Shown here piece after piece: positions 53,911 to 63,479 of a stretch of 64,000 nt of DNA. The stretch lies in contig NZ_CP071007.1 in the NCBI RefSeq assembly GCF_018417635.1, positions 1,736,501 to 1,800,500 of the forward strand. Direction: 5' to 3'. The position numbers were made by a program, and so were the translations under genes. The notes beneath the pieces are model-generated. The model was not told where the DNA came from and ran no database searches. It saw only the letters and a program-made list of their open reading frames with translations. The DNA is from Pseudomonas sp. SORT22 (GTDB lineage: Bacteria; Pseudomonadota; Gammaproteobacteria; Pseudomonadales; Pseudomonadaceae). Position 1 is the stretch's first letter; the number at the start of each line of letters is the position of its first letter.

Positions 53911-54671
53911 GCCTGGCCTTTACCGTTGTGATTCCGGCGCGGCTGCGCTCCACGCGCTTGCCCGGCAAGCCGTTGCTGCCGATTGCCGGCAAGCCGATGA
54001 TCCAGCACGTCTGGGAACAGGCTCGCAAAAGCAGCGCCAACCGTGTGGTAATCGCCACCGACGACGCGGATATCTTCAAGGCCTGCGAGGCCTTTGGCGC
54101 TGAAGTGCTGATGACCCGCGAAGACCATGACTCCGGTACCGACCGTTTGGCTGAAGTCGCCGCCAAGCTGGGCCTGGCTGCCGATGCCATCGTGGTCAAC
54201 GTGCAGGGTGACGAGCCGCTGATTCCGCCGGTGATCATCGATCAGGTGGCGGCCAACCTGGCGGCCCATCCCGAGGCCGGCATCGCCACCCTGGCCGAGC
54301 CGATCAGTGACGTCGAAGCGCTGTTCAATCCCAATGCGGTCAAGGTGGTCAGCGATTGCAATGGTCTGGCCCTGACGTTCAGCCGCGCACCGTTGCCCTG
54401 GGCGCGGGATGCCTTTGCCCAGAACCGTGAGCAGATGCCGCAAGGCGTGCCGTACCGTCGCCACATCGGCATGTACGCCTATCGCGCCGGCTTCCTGCAG
54501 GACTTCGTCGCCTGGGGCCCGTGCTGGCTGGAGAAGACCGAATCGCTGGAGCAGTTGCGGGCGCTCTGGCATGGCGTGCGTATTCACGTTGCCGATGCCA
54601 TCGATGCGCCGCCCGTGGGCGTCGATACCCCTGAAGACCTGGAGCGCGTACGGCGCTTGCTGGAGGCCTGA
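53907..54671 (+). CDS. kdsB: CMP-Kdo synthetase KdsB
   Basis: A 254-residue nucleotidyltransferase that activates Kdo with CTP for lipopolysaccharide core synthesis. Motifs: [14 protein letters not shown] near 10, [12 protein letters not shown] near 95 (metal aspartate), and [12 protein letters not shown] near 185. Stop and next start share ATGA. Confidence 0.96.
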   Translation: MSLAFTVVIPARLRSTRLPGKPLLPIAGKPMIQHVWEQARKSSANRVVIATDDADIFKACEAFGAEVLMTREDHDSGTDRLAEVAAKLGLAADAIVVNVQGDEPLIPPVIIDQVAANLAAHPEAGIATLAEPISDVEALFNPNAVKVVSDCNGLALTFSRAPLPWARDAFAQNREQMPQGVPYRRHIGMYAYRAGFLQDFVAWGPCWLEKTESLEQLRALWHGVRIHVADAIDAPPVGVDTPEDLERVRRLLEA

Positions 54672-55135
54672 TGCGGGTTTTGTTCGTGTGCCTGGGCAAT
54701 ATCTGCCGCTCGCCTACCGCCGAAGGCGTGCTGCGTCAGCAATTGCGCGCCGAAGGCCTGGCCGAACTGGTCGAAGTGGCGTCGGCTGGCACTGGCGACT
54801 GGCATGTCGGCAAGCAGCCTGATGCGCGCACCTGCCGCACCGCGCGCATTCGTGGCTATGACTTGTCGCAGCAGCGTGCGCAGCAAATCAAGGCCGCGCA
54901 CTTCAATGACTACGACCTGATCCTGGCTATGGACAAGAGCAATCTTGGCCATCTGCAGGGCATGCGCCCGGCCACGGCCAAAGCCGAGCTGGACCTGTTC
55001 CTGCGCCGCTATGACGGCGCGCTGGATGAGGTGCCGGATCCTTACTACGGCGCCGAGGAGGATTTCGAACAGGTCCTCGACCTGATCGAAATCGCCTGCA
55101 GCCGTTTGGTCACCGAACTCAAGGGTCGTCTATGA
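54671..55135 (+). CDS. Low-molecular-weight protein tyrosine phosphatase
   Basis: A 154-residue phosphatase with P-loop CLGNICRS (Cys7, Arg13) and acid loop VPDPYYG near 120. In Pseudomonas the gene is a fixed part of the kdsB-murB group; its target is unknown, though such enzymes often counter tyrosine kinases of polysaccharide export. Confidence 0.93.
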   Translation: MRVLFVCLGNICRSPTAEGVLRQQLRAEGLAELVEVASAGTGDWHVGKQPDARTCRTARIRGYDLSQQRAQQIKAAHFNDYDLILAMDKSNLGHLQGMRPATAKAELDLFLRRYDGALDEVPDPYYGAEEDFEQVLDLIEIACSRLVTELKGRL

Positions 55136-56151
55136 GCGGGCAGTGGCAGCAACAAGTTTCGCTCAAGCCATTTAACACCTTCGGTATCGACGTTAAGGCC
55201 CAGTTTTTCACTGAAGCCCACAACGACGAAGAGGCTCGTCAGGCCTTGGCCCAGGCGGCTGATCAGGGAGTACCGGTGCTGGTGGTGGGAGGCGGTAGCA
55301 ACTTGTTGCTGACTGCCGATATCCAGGCGCTGGTGCTGCGCATGGCCAGCCGTGGCCTGCGCATCTTGTCTGACGATGGTGAGCGGGTGGTGGTCGAGGC
55401 CGAAGCTGGCGAACCCTGGCACCCGTTTGTGCAATGGAGTCTGGCCCAAGGCCTGGCCGGGCTTGAGAACCTCAGCCTGATTCCGGGCACGGTCGGCGCC
55501 GCGCCGATGCAGAACATTGGCGCCTATGGCGTCGAGATCAAGGACGTGTTCGCCGGGCTCACCGCACTGGATCGCCAGACGGGTGAGCTGCGCGACTTCA
55601 GCCTGCAAGAGTGCGCCTTCGCCTACCGCGACAGCCTGTTCAAGCGCAACCCGGGGCGCTGGTTGATCCTGCGGGTGCGCTTTGCCTTGAGCCGGCTCAT
55701 GCATGCCCACCTGGACTACGGTCCGGTGCGCCAGCGCCTGAACGAGCAAGGCATCAGCCAGCCGACGGCGCAAAATGTCAGTGATGCGATTTGCAGCATC
55801 CGCCGGGAAAAACTGCCTGACCCGGTCGAGCTGGGCAATGCCGGAAGTTTCTTCAAGAACCCGGTGGTGGCAGCTGTGCTGGCCGACAAGATCCGTTTGC
55901 AGTATCCGGGGCTGGTGGCTTATCCACAGGCTGATGGCCAGTTCAAGCTGGCTGCCGGCTGGCTGATCGAACAGGCGGGCTGGAAGGGCCATCGCGAAGG
56001 CGATGCCGGGGTGCACCGATTGCAGTCGCTGGTGCTGGTCAACTATGGCCAGGCCACCGGTGTGCAGTTGCATCAGCTGGCGCAGAAGATCCAGGCCGAT
56101 ATCCTCGAGCGTTTCGGGGTTGAGCTGGAGATGGAGCCAAACCTTTATTAA
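55132..56151 (+). CDS. murB: UDP-N-acetylenolpyruvoylglucosamine reductase MurB
   Basis: A 339-residue type I MurB, second step of peptidoglycan precursor synthesis. FAD-binding N-part with VLVVGGGSNLLLT near 46; NLSLIPGTVGAAPMQNIGAYG near 110 (in part) and the serine proton donor in NAGSFFKNP near 235. It ends the envelope operon before a strong terminator shared with rne. Confidence 0.96.
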   Translation: MSGQWQQQVSLKPFNTFGIDVKAQFFTEAHNDEEARQALAQAADQGVPVLVVGGGSNLLLTADIQALVLRMASRGLRILSDDGERVVVEAEAGEPWHPFVQWSLAQGLAGLENLSLIPGTVGAAPMQNIGAYGVEIKDVFAGLTALDRQTGELRDFSLQECAFAYRDSLFKRNPGRWLILRVRFALSRLMHAHLDYGPVRQRLNEQGISQPTAQNVSDAICSIRREKLPDPVELGNAGSFFKNPVVAAVLADKIRLQYPGLVAYPQADGQFKLAAGWLIEQAGWKGHREGDAGVHRLQSLVLVNYGQATGVQLHQLAQKIQADILERFGVELEMEPNLY

Positions 56152-56167
56152 CCGCTCCCAACGGCAA

Positions 56168-56205
56168 TAAAAAAGCCCCGCCAGTTACCTGGCGGGGCTT
56201 TTTTT
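56168..56205. terminator. Bidirectional terminator between murB and rne
   Basis: AAGCCCCGCCAG/CTGGCGGGGCTT stem with a TTAC loop; A- and T-runs on both sides serve both convergent genes. Confidence 0.95.
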
Positions 56206-56217
56206 CAGCCTGGAAGA

Positions 56218-59200
56218 TCAGACGAGCGGTTTGTGCTCTTCTTTTTCTTCAACCACTTCTTCAGCCGGTGCAGCAGGCGCCTCTTCAGCGACTACAGCAG
56301 CGCTGGCTTCGGCGGCGGCCACTGCAGCAGCGGCTGCGGCAGCTTCGGCTTCACGCTTGCGACGGCGTACTTCACGTGGGTCGTTCGGTGCGCGACCGTT
56401 GCTGGTCAGAGCACTGGCAGGAGCTTCAACCGCTGGCTCTTCAACCGCTGCAGGCTCGGCAACTACTGGCGCAGGCGCTTCGACCACTTCAGCAACGACT
56501 ACCGGCTCGGCCACTACAGGTGCCAGGACTTCAGGTGCTGGCTCGACCGCAGCAACCGGCTCGACCACTTCAGCCGGGGCAGCAACAGGGGCTTCGATAA
56601 CCGGCGCGATGCTGGTTTCTACGGCTTCTGCTGCTTCGACCCGGGCAGTGAAGGGCTGTTCGACAACCGGCGCGGCAGTGACTTCAGCGACCTGGGCAGT
56701 TTCTACCACTTCGGTTGCTTCAGTTGCTTGAACCACTTCGGCGACTTCAGCCGCTTCAACGACTGGCTGAGTTGCTTCGACGACGGTTTCGCTGGCCGCG
56801 ACTTCAACAACCGCCTGCTCTTCGACAGTAGCGGTGGCACGTTCAGCCTGCTGGTTGGCTTGGGCTTCGGCAGCGGCGCTGATGTTGCTGGTGGCAACAG
56901 CGGCGGTCACGGCCAGGCCTGCGGCCAGTTCAGCACCCAGTTCGCTGGCTTGAGGCTGCTCGTCGCTGCCGTCTTCCGAACCTTCTACCAGGTTACCGTT
57001 GGCATCGCGTTGACGCTCACGACGGTTGCTGCGACGACGCTGGCCACGGGAGCGGCGGCGAGGGCGTTCGCCTTCGGTACCTTCCTGGTTGTCATCCTGC
57101 AGCAGCTCTTCGTTCGGCAGTTGCTCTTCAGCAGCGTCGGCAGCCTGTTCGGCCGGGCGCGGCTGGCGTTCTTCACGCGGTGGGCGCGGAGCGCGCTCTT
57201 CGCGTGGGGCACGCTCTTCACGCGGTGCACGTTCTTCGCGCGGTGCGCGCTCTTCACGTGGGGCGCGTTCTTCGCGTGGAGCACGTTCTTCACGAGGCTG
57301 GCGCTCTTCACGTGGGGCGCGCTCAGGGCGTTCTTCACGGACCGCCGGGGTAGCGGCGTCCAGCGGCTCGCGCAGTTCGCGGACCGGACGCTCTTCACGG
57401 GAGCGGCGCTCTTCACGTGGGGCGCGAGCTTGACGCTCTTCGCGCGGCTGACGTGGTGCACGTTCTTCGCGGGCCGGTGCTTCTTCGCGGGCTTCGCGAG
57501 GCTGACGCTCTTCACGCGGGGCGCGCTCGGCACGCTCTTCACGCGGCTTGCGGTCTTCGTCGCGACGTCCGTTGCGGTTGCGGCTCTGCTGGCGACCGTT
57601 GCGGCGCTCTTCGTTGCGCTGCGGGCGTTCGGTGGCGGGCTTCTCGGCAACCACAGGGGCGGCGGCAGGCTCGTCCTTGCCGGCGAACAGGCTGACCAGC
57701 GACTTCACCAGGCCTTTGAACAGGCTTGGCTCAGGAGCGTGGACTGGAGCAGCCACTGGCGCGGCAGCTTCGGTAGGTACTGGAGCGTTGGCGCGGGCCG
57801 GAGCGGTCTTGACCGCAGCTTCCTGGCGCACCAGGGTGCGGGTAGCGGCAGTCGGCTGGACTTCTTCGGTCTCGGCGGCGGCGATTTCGTAGCTGGACTG
57901 GCTGCTCAGGGCTTCCGGGCTGTCGTCGCGCAGGCGCTGGACTTCGAAATGCGGGGTTTCCAGGTGGTCGTTCGGCAGGATGACGATACGCGCCCGGGTG
58001 CGCAGCTCGATCTTGGTGATCGAATTGCGTTTCTCGTTGAGCAGGAAGGCGGCAACCGGAATCGGCACTTGCGCGCGGACTTCGGCGGTGCGGTCTTTCA
58101 GGGCTTCTTCTTCGATCAGGCGCAGGATGGCCAGCGACAGCGATTCGACGTCACGGATGATGCCGGTGCCGCTGCAGCGTGGGCAGACGATGCCGCTGCT
58201 TTCGCCCAGCGAAGGACGCAGGCGCTGACGGGACATTTCCAGCAGGCCGAAGCGCGAGATGCGCCCAACCTGTACGCGGGCACGGTCGGCTTCCAGGCAT
58301 TCGCGGACTTTTTCTTCCACGGCGCGCTGGTTCTTGGCCGGGGTCATGTCGATGAAGTCGATCACGATCAGGCCGCCGATATCACGCAGGCGCAGCTGGC
58401 GGGCGATTTCCTCAGCCGCTTCCAGGTTGGTCTGCAGGGCGGTTTCCTCGATGTCGCTGCCTTTGGTGGCGCGCGCCGAGTTGATGTCGATGGAGACCAG
58501 GGCTTCGGTCGGGTCGATAACGATCGAGCCGCCGGACGGCAGGTCGACGACGCGCTGGAAGGCGGTCTCGATCTGGCTTTCGATCTGGAAGCGGTTGAAC
58601 AGCGGCACGCTGTCTTCATACAGCTTGATCTTGCTGGCGTACTGCGGCATGACCTGGCGGATGAAGGTCAGGGCTTCTTCCTGGGCGTCGATGCTGTCGA
58701 TCAGTACTTCGCCGATGTCCTGACGCAGGTAGTCACGGATGGCGCGGATGATGACGTTGCTTTCCTGGTAGATCAGGAATGGCGCGGCGCGGTCCTGGGA
58801 AGCTTCCTTGATCGCGGTCCACAGCTGCAGCAGGTAGTCGAGGTCCCACTGCATTTCTTCGCTGCTGCGGCCAAGGCCGGCAGTGCGCACGATCAGGCCC
58901 ATGTCGGCAGGGGCGACCAGGCCGTTGAGGGCTTCGCGCAGTTCGTTGCGCTCTTCGCCTTCGATACGACGGGAGATGCCGCCGGCACGCGGGTTGTTCG
59001 GCATCAGCACCAGGTAGCGACCGGCCAGGCTGATGAAGGTGGTCAGGGCGGCGCCCTTGTTGCCGCGCTCTTCTTTCTCGACCTGGACGATGACTTCCTG
59101 GCCTTCGCTGAGCACTTCCTTGATGTTCACCCTGCCTTCTGGCGACTTCTTGAAGTATTCGCGGGAGATTTCCTTCAGCGGCAGGAAGCCGTGACGCTCG

Positions 59201-59385
59201 GAGCCGAAGTCGACGAAAGCGGCTTCCAGGCTAGGTTCGATCCGGGTGATCCGGCCTTTGTAGATGTTGGCCTTTTTCTGCTCACGCGCGCCGGACTCGA
59301 TGTCCAGGTCGTAGAGACGTTGGCCGTCCACCAGAGCTACACGCAACTCTTCGGGTTGAGTCGCGTTAATCAGCATTCTTTTCAT
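56218..59385 (-). CDS. rne: Ribonuclease E
   Basis: A 1055-residue RNase E, main endonuclease of mRNA decay and rRNA/tRNA processing. S1 domain near 35-125, DNase I-like catalytic domain with [18 protein letters not shown] and [10 protein letters not shown] (metal aspartates), and the zinc-link VCPRCSGTG near 405. The C-terminal half is disordered: an Arg/Glu-rich RNA-binding part with APREER tandem repeats, then an Ala/Val/Glu-rich tail, the degradosome scaffold. ATG 59385 ([10 protein letters not shown]) is the family start; a longer in-frame extension is leader sequence. Confidence 0.96.
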   Translation of the reverse strand: MKRMLINATQPEELRVALVDGQRLYDLDIESGAREQKKANIYKGRITRIEPSLEAAFVDFGSERHGFLPLKEISREYFKKSPEGRVNIKEVLSEGQEVIVQVEKEERGNKGAALTTFISLAGRYLVLMPNNPRAGGISRRIEGEERNELREALNGLVAPADMGLIVRTAGLGRSSEEMQWDLDYLLQLWTAIKEASQDRAAPFLIYQESNVIIRAIRDYLRQDIGEVLIDSIDAQEEALTFIRQVMPQYASKIKLYEDSVPLFNRFQIESQIETAFQRVVDLPSGGSIVIDPTEALVSIDINSARATKGSDIEETALQTNLEAAEEIARQLRLRDIGGLIVIDFIDMTPAKNQRAVEEKVRECLEADRARVQVGRISRFGLLEMSRQRLRPSLGESSGIVCPRCSGTGIIRDVESLSLAILRLIEEEALKDRTAEVRAQVPIPVAAFLLNEKRNSITKIELRTRARIVILPNDHLETPHFEVQRLRDDSPEALSSQSSYEIAAAETEEVQPTAATRTLVRQEAAVKTAPARANAPVPTEAAAPVAAPVHAPEPSLFKGLVKSLVSLFAGKDEPAAAPVVAEKPATERPQRNEERRNGRQQSRNRNGRRDEDRKPREERAERAPREERQPREAREEAPAREERAPRQPREERQARAPREERRSREERPVRELREPLDAATPAVREERPERAPREERQPREERAPREERAPREERAPREERAPREERAPREERAPRPPREERQPRPAEQAADAAEEQLPNEELLQDDNQEGTEGERPRRRSRGQRRRSNRRERQRDANGNLVEGSEDGSDEQPQASELGAELAAGLAVTAAVATSNISAAAEAQANQQAERATATVEEQAVVEVAASETVVEATQPVVEAAEVAEVVQATEATEVVETAQVAEVTAAPVVEQPFTARVEAAEAVETSIAPVIEAPVAAPAEVVEPVAAVEPAPEVLAPVVAEPVVVAEVVEAPAPVVAEPAAVEEPAVEAPASALTSNGRAPNDPREVRRRKREAEAAAAAAAVAAAEASAAVVAEEAPAAPAEEVVEEKEEHKPLV
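57188..57306 (-). repeat. 18-bp tandem repeat inside rne
   Basis: About six near-identical 18-bp units encode APREER (last unit degenerate). The units differ at third positions (CGC/CGT/GCA choices), so the peptide is conserved more than the DNA. Related PREER units occur singly on both sides. Confidence 0.85.
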
Positions 59386-60129
59386 GTAATACCGTCGGTT
59401 TCCGGGCTGCCGGAAACGGCGTTCGGCACACACGACTTCTCACGGTCGGTGTCAGGTGCGCAAGGGGTGGCGGGCCACCCCCGTGTCCAGCAACTTTCGA
59501 GTCCGACTGGTCACCCAGTACTGCCGAAGTCGCGACGACGCGTCCTGCTTGCTGTGGTGTCAAATGCACTCAGTCAGGAGGAGGAATCAGCCTTCGGCCG
59601 TGGACGCCCGTGGGGCATCTTGATCAAGACCGGGTCCGGTCGCCTGGCCAATAGGCCGGTGGACTGGACGCAGTACTACACGGTCCGACGGTTGTGCATC
59701 TCCACCCTACACGTATCCCTGATAATTCGGGTGCTGCCGCGCGCTGAATCCGCAACGGGTTGCATTTTCGCCAGCTCCATACGGGAGCCCGCGCCTTTTA
59801 TGTCCAAGGCTGGTATTTCCGAAGCCGTCGCCATGACTGCGTGAAATTGACGGCACTGACAGAGTGGCAGCGAAAAAAACGTGGGGGAGGGTGAAATACC
59901 GCTCTTGTAGTTTTTTATCGGTCTTCTCTGCACGGCGCTGGTGGCGATTCCAGGCATTTCTGTAAACTGGCGAAAGCCCCGTCGGACGGCCTCGCGTCCT
60001 CGAGAATTGCGTCGGTCAGGGCCGGCTGAAAGCCGTGAGTCCGCTGGCCAGCCGCTTTTGGCGGCGTTCGCGACTATAGCAGCAATCATTAAGTGCTTCA
60101 AATCCATAAAAAATTGTTATGATTGGCAA
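59386..60129. promoter_or_regulatory. rne leader and rne/rluC divergent promoter region
   Basis: A 744-bp gap. On the minus strand TTGAAG (60096-60101) and TATAGT (60073-60078) are 17 bp apart, giving an rne leader of about 680 nt. The leader has hairpins GTTTCCGG/CCGGAAAC at 59398-59417, 13 nt before the rne start, and GGGTGG/CCACCC at 59465-59480. RNase E controls its own mRNA through leader hairpins in E. coli. On the plus strand TATGAT at 60118-60123 is 6 nt from the rluC ATG. No gene is supported. Confidence 0.65.
60073..60101 (-). promoter_or_regulatory. Probable rne promoter
   Basis: -35 TTGAAG and -10 TATAGT on the minus strand with 17-bp spacing; start of transcription expected near 60066. 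Confidence 0.7.
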
Positions 60130-61086
60130 ATGACGACTACTGCCCCTCCGACCTCCGGCGTCCAGCTGATCGAGGTCGCGCCGGAACTTGCCGGCCAACG
60201 AATCGATAATTTCCTCGTAACGAAGCTCAAGGGTGTTCCCAAGACCTTGATTTACCGCATTTTGCGTAAAGGCGAAGTGCGCGTGAACAAGGGCCGGATC
60301 AAGCCCGAGTACAAGCTGCAGGCGGGCGACATCGTGCGCGTGCCGCCCGTTCGTCTGCCCGAGCGCGACGAGCCGGTACCGGTGGCTCAGGGCTTGCTTC
60401 AGCGCCTTGAGGCGGCGATTGTCTATGAAGACAAGGCCCTGATTGTGCTCAACAAACCGGCCGGCATCGCCGTACACGGTGGCAGCGGCCTGAATTTCGG
60501 CGTGATCGAAGCCTTTCGTCAGATGCGCCCGGACGCCAAGGAGCTGGAGCTGGTCCATCGCCTGGACCGCGACACCTCGGGTCTGTTGATGATTGCCAAG
60601 AAACGCAGCATGTTGCGCCATTTGCACGCTGCCCTTCGCGGCGACGGTGTCGACAAGCGCTACATGGCCCTGGTCCGCGGTCATTGGGCCACCGCCAAGA
60701 AGCAGGTCAATGCGCCGTTGCTCAAGAGCAACCTGCGCTCCGGCGAGCGCATGGTCGAGGTCAACGACGAAGGCAAGGAAGCGCTGACGATCTTCCGCGT
60801 GCTGCGCCGTTTTGGCGAATTTGCCACCATTGTCGAGGCGCGGCCGATCACCGGTCGTACCCACCAGATCCGCGTGCATGCCCTGCATGCCGGGCATTGC
60901 ATTGCTGGCGACAGCAAGTATGGCGATGAAGATTTCACCCGTGAAATCCGCGACCTGGGCGGCAAGCGCCTGTTTCTGCATGCTTATGCCCTGACCGTGC
61001 CGCTGCCCGATGGCGGCGAGCTCAAGCTCGAAGCGCCGGTAGACGAAATGTGGGCCAAGACCGTGGAGCGCCTGGGTGCAGCGTAA
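60130..61086 (+). CDS. rluC: 23S rRNA pseudouridine synthase RluC
   Basis: A 318-residue RluC: S4 domain near 25-85, catalytic aspartate in [11 protein letters not shown] near 145, and [14 protein letters not shown] near 240. It makes pseudouridines 955, 2504 and 2580 of 23S rRNA (E. coli numbering). ATG 60130 begins MTTTAPPT at the family length; there is no Shine-Dalgarno and a -10-like TATGAT lies just upstream, so the mRNA may be leaderless. Divergent from rne, as in E. coli. Confidence 0.94.
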   Translation: MTTTAPPTSGVQLIEVAPELAGQRIDNFLVTKLKGVPKTLIYRILRKGEVRVNKGRIKPEYKLQAGDIVRVPPVRLPERDEPVPVAQGLLQRLEAAIVYEDKALIVLNKPAGIAVHGGSGLNFGVIEAFRQMRPDAKELELVHRLDRDTSGLLMIAKKRSMLRHLHAALRGDGVDKRYMALVRGHWATAKKQVNAPLLKSNLRSGERMVEVNDEGKEALTIFRVLRRFGEFATIVEARPITGRTHQIRVHALHAGHCIAGDSKYGDEDFTREIRDLGGKRLFLHAYALTVPLPDGGELKLEAPVDEMWAKTVERLGAA

Positions 61087-61768
61087 TTACGACCTGCTGA
61101 TCTTCGACTGGGACGGTACCCTCGCCGACTCCATTGGCCGTATCGTCGAGGCCATGCACCTGGCCGCCGGTCGCGCCGGCTATGCCATCTGCGCGGATGA
61201 CGCGGTCAAAGGTATCATTGGCCTGGCGTTGCCCGAGGCCATCAGCGTGTTGTATCCGCAGCTGGATGCCGAGCAGATCGTGCAGTTTCGCCAGCACTAT
61301 GCCGACGTCTACATGGCCCTGGATGACCAGCCTTCGCCGCTGTTCGAGGGCGTGGTCGAGTCGCTGGAGGCCTTTCGTGCCGAGGGTTATCGCCTGGCGG
61401 TAGCCACCGGCAAGGCCCGGCGCGGGCTTGATCGGGTGTTACGCGCCAATGGTTGGGAAGATTACTTCGATATCACCCGTGCAGCCGACGAAAGCCGCGG
61501 CAAGCCGCACCCGCAGATGCTTGAGGAGATTCTTGCCCATTGCCAGGTCGAACCGCAGCGTGCATTGATGGTCGGAGATTCTTCCTTCGACTTGTTGATG
61601 GCCAGCAATGCCGGCATGCATTCGGTGGCGGTGGGTTACGGCGCCATGTCGCTTGAGGCCTTGAGTGCCTTCGGGCCACAGGTGTGTATCGATCATTTTT
61701 CACAGTTGCAGGCCTGGCTTCGCTGCACGCCTGCAGCAGTACATTCCAGGGTAGGTGAGCATGGCTGA
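61076..61768 (+). CDS. HAD-family phosphatase (Gph-like)
   Basis: A 230-residue HAD hydrolase: motif [10 protein letters not shown] (nucleophile Asp), motif II in AVATGK, motif III Lys in RGKPHP and motif [10 protein letters not shown]. The cap type is that of phosphoglycolate phosphatase-like enzymes; substrate open. The start is GTG 61076 inside rluC with GGAG upstream (11-nt overlap), so translation is coupled. Stop overlaps sppA by 8 nt. Confidence 0.92.
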   Translation: MQRNYDLLIFDWDGTLADSIGRIVEAMHLAAGRAGYAICADDAVKGIIGLALPEAISVLYPQLDAEQIVQFRQHYADVYMALDDQPSPLFEGVVESLEAFRAEGYRLAVATGKARRGLDRVLRANGWEDYFDITRAADESRGKPHPQMLEEILAHCQVEPQRALMVGDSSFDLLMASNAGMHSVAVGYGAMSLEALSAFGPQVCIDHFSQLQAWLRCTPAAVHSRVGEHG

Positions 61769-62753
61769 CGAGTGGAAGGCGCCCAGCGCCGAAAGTAACG
61801 ACAGCAACGAAGAACAGAAGAGCTGGAAGCTGCTGGAGAAAACCCTCCTGGCCGGTGTTCAGGAGCAGCGTCGGGCGCGGCGCTGGGGGATCTTTTTCAA
61901 GCTGCTGACCTTTGTTTACCTGTTCGGCATTTTTGCCCTGTTCACGCCTTTGATGAACATGGACAAGGCGGCCTCGCGCAGCGTCAGCCATACCGCGCTG
62001 GTCGAGGTGCGCGGCATGATCGCCGACCAGGAGCCGGCCAGTGCCGACAATATCGTCAGCGGCCTGCGCGAAGCGTTCAAGGACCCGAAAACCAAGGCGG
62101 TGATCCTGCGTATCAACAGCCCGGGCGGCAGTCCGGTGCAGTCAGGTTACATCTACGATGAAATCCGCCGCCTGCGTGCCGAATACCCGACGATCAAGCT
62201 GTATGCGGTGATCAGCGATCTCGGCGCTTCCGGCGCTTACTACATCGCCAGTGCCGCTGATCAGATCTACGCCGACAAGGCCAGCCTGGTGGGCTCCATC
62301 GGTGTAACGGCGGCCGGTTACGGTTTTGTCGGCACCATGGAAAAGCTCGGCGTCGAGCGTCGTACCTATACCGCGGGTGAGCACAAGGCCTTCCTTGATC
62401 CGTTCCAGCCGCAAAAGCCTGAAGAGACGGCGTTCTGGCAGGGCGTGCTGGAAACCACCCACAAGCAGTTCATTGCCAGTGTCAAGCAGGGTCGTGGCGA
62501 GCGCCTCAAGGACAAGGAGCACCCTGAGCTGTTCAGTGGTCTGATCTGGTCGGGCGAGCAAGCCATGGCCCTGGGCCTGGTGGATGGCCTGGGCAGCGCC
62601 GGTTACGTGGCACGCGAGGTGGTAGGGGAGAAGGAGCTGGTTGACTTTACCGTCGAGGAGTCGCCGTTCGATCGCTTCTCCAAGCGCCTGGGGGCCAGTG
62701 TGGCCGAGCACCTGGCGATGTGGATGGGCTTTCAGGGGCCATCGCTGCGTTGA
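61761..62753 (+). CDS. sppA: Signal peptide peptidase SppA (short form)
   Basis: A 330-residue S49 protease: one membrane helix (about 43-63, FKLLTFVYLFGIFALFTPL), catalytic serine in LGASGAYYIAS near 160 and lysine in YADKASLVGSIGV near 178 on the same half, as extended short forms that assemble as octamers need. It degrades cleaved signal peptides in the inner membrane. A stable terminator follows. Confidence 0.93.
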   Translation: MADEWKAPSAESNDSNEEQKSWKLLEKTLLAGVQEQRRARRWGIFFKLLTFVYLFGIFALFTPLMNMDKAASRSVSHTALVEVRGMIADQEPASADNIVSGLREAFKDPKTKAVILRINSPGGSPVQSGYIYDEIRRLRAEYPTIKLYAVISDLGASGAYYIASAADQIYADKASLVGSIGVTAAGYGFVGTMEKLGVERRTYTAGEHKAFLDPFQPQKPEETAFWQGVLETTHKQFIASVKQGRGERLKDKEHPELFSGLIWSGEQAMALGLVDGLGSAGYVAREVVGEKELVDFTVEESPFDRFSKRLGASVAEHLAMWMGFQGPSLR

Positions 62754-62768
62754 TTGCCTGATGCATTG

Positions 62769-62798
62769 AAAAAGCCGACCGTCGAGGTCGGCTTTTTT
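62769..62798. terminator. Bidirectional terminator between sppA and maf
   Basis: AAAGCCGACC/GGTCGGCTTT with 5-nt loop and T-run on the sppA side, A-run on the other. Confidence 0.93.
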
Positions 62799-62805
62799 GT
62801 GCGCG

Positions 62806-63384
62806 TCAGGGCAGGCTGACGCCTTCGGCCTGCAGCATGTCTACCAGGCGGATCAGTGGCAGGCCGATCAGGCTGGTGGCATCCACGCCGTGGGTGCTCT
62901 GGAACAGGCTGACGCCCAGGCCTTCGGCCTTGAAGCTGCCGGCGCAGTCGTAGGGCTGTTCGGCGCGCAGGTAGCGCTCGATGCGTGGCAGGTCCAGTTC
63001 GCGCATGTTTACCGTGAACGGCACGCAGTCGACCTGGCAGTGGCCGGTGGCGCTGTTGAGCAGCGCCAGGCCGGTGAGAAAGGTCACATGGTTGCCGCTG
63101 GCTGCCAGCAGTTGCTCGCAGGCGCGCTCGAAGGTGTGCGGCTTGCCGAGGATCTGCTCGCCGAGCACCGCGACCTGGTCGGAGCCGATGATCAGGTGCC
63201 CGGGATGGCTGCCGGCCAGGGCCTGGGCTTTCTCCCGGGCCAGGCGCTTGACCAGCTCAAGGGCGGGCTCTTCGTCCAGCCGATGTTCATCGATATCCGG
63301 CGATGCCCAACTGAAGGGCAGGCGCAGACGCTCGAGCAGTTCGCGTCGGTAGGGTGAGCTGGAAGCCAGTAATAAAGGCAGCAT
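62806..63384 (-). CDS. Maf-family nucleotide pyrophosphatase (YceF type)
   Basis: A 192-residue Maf protein starting MLPLLLASSSPYRRELLERL, with IGSDQVAVL near 68 and FVNMREL-like core; the family hydrolyses non-canonical NTPs, and YceF prefers m7GTP. Divergent from yceD, as in many gammaproteobacteria. Confidence 0.92.
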   Translation of the reverse strand: MLPLLLASSSPYRRELLERLRLPFSWASPDIDEHRLDEEPALELVKRLAREKAQALAGSHPGHLIIGSDQVAVLGEQILGKPHTFERACEQLLAASGNHVTFLTGLALLNSATGHCQVDCVPFTVNMRELDLPRIERYLRAEQPYDCAGSFKAEGLGVSLFQSTHGVDATSLIGLPLIRLVDMLQAEGVSLP

Positions 63385-63441
63385 GATAGACTCCTGAACA
63401 GGTGAAACGATTCTAACATGCTGAACGGAGCCGAATTTCCT

Positions 63442-63470
63442 TTGACAGGGGCGGGGGTCATCCCTAGAAT
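63442..63470 (+). promoter_or_regulatory. Consensus promoter of yceD-rpmF
   Basis: TTGACA (63442-63447) and TAGAAT (63465-63470), spacer 17 bp. The yceD ATG is 9 nt after the -10, so transcription should start 2-4 nt before the start codon. Confidence 0.85.
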
Positions 63471-63479
63471 GCTGCGCCT

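Noticed and set aside
56233..59844. 1203-codon open frame antisense to the whole of rne
   Set aside because: Its protein is low-complexity (Phe, Gly, Arg, Ser runs) and mirrors the codon bias of rne; GC-rich third positions open long antisense frames. There is no ribosome binding site or family match.
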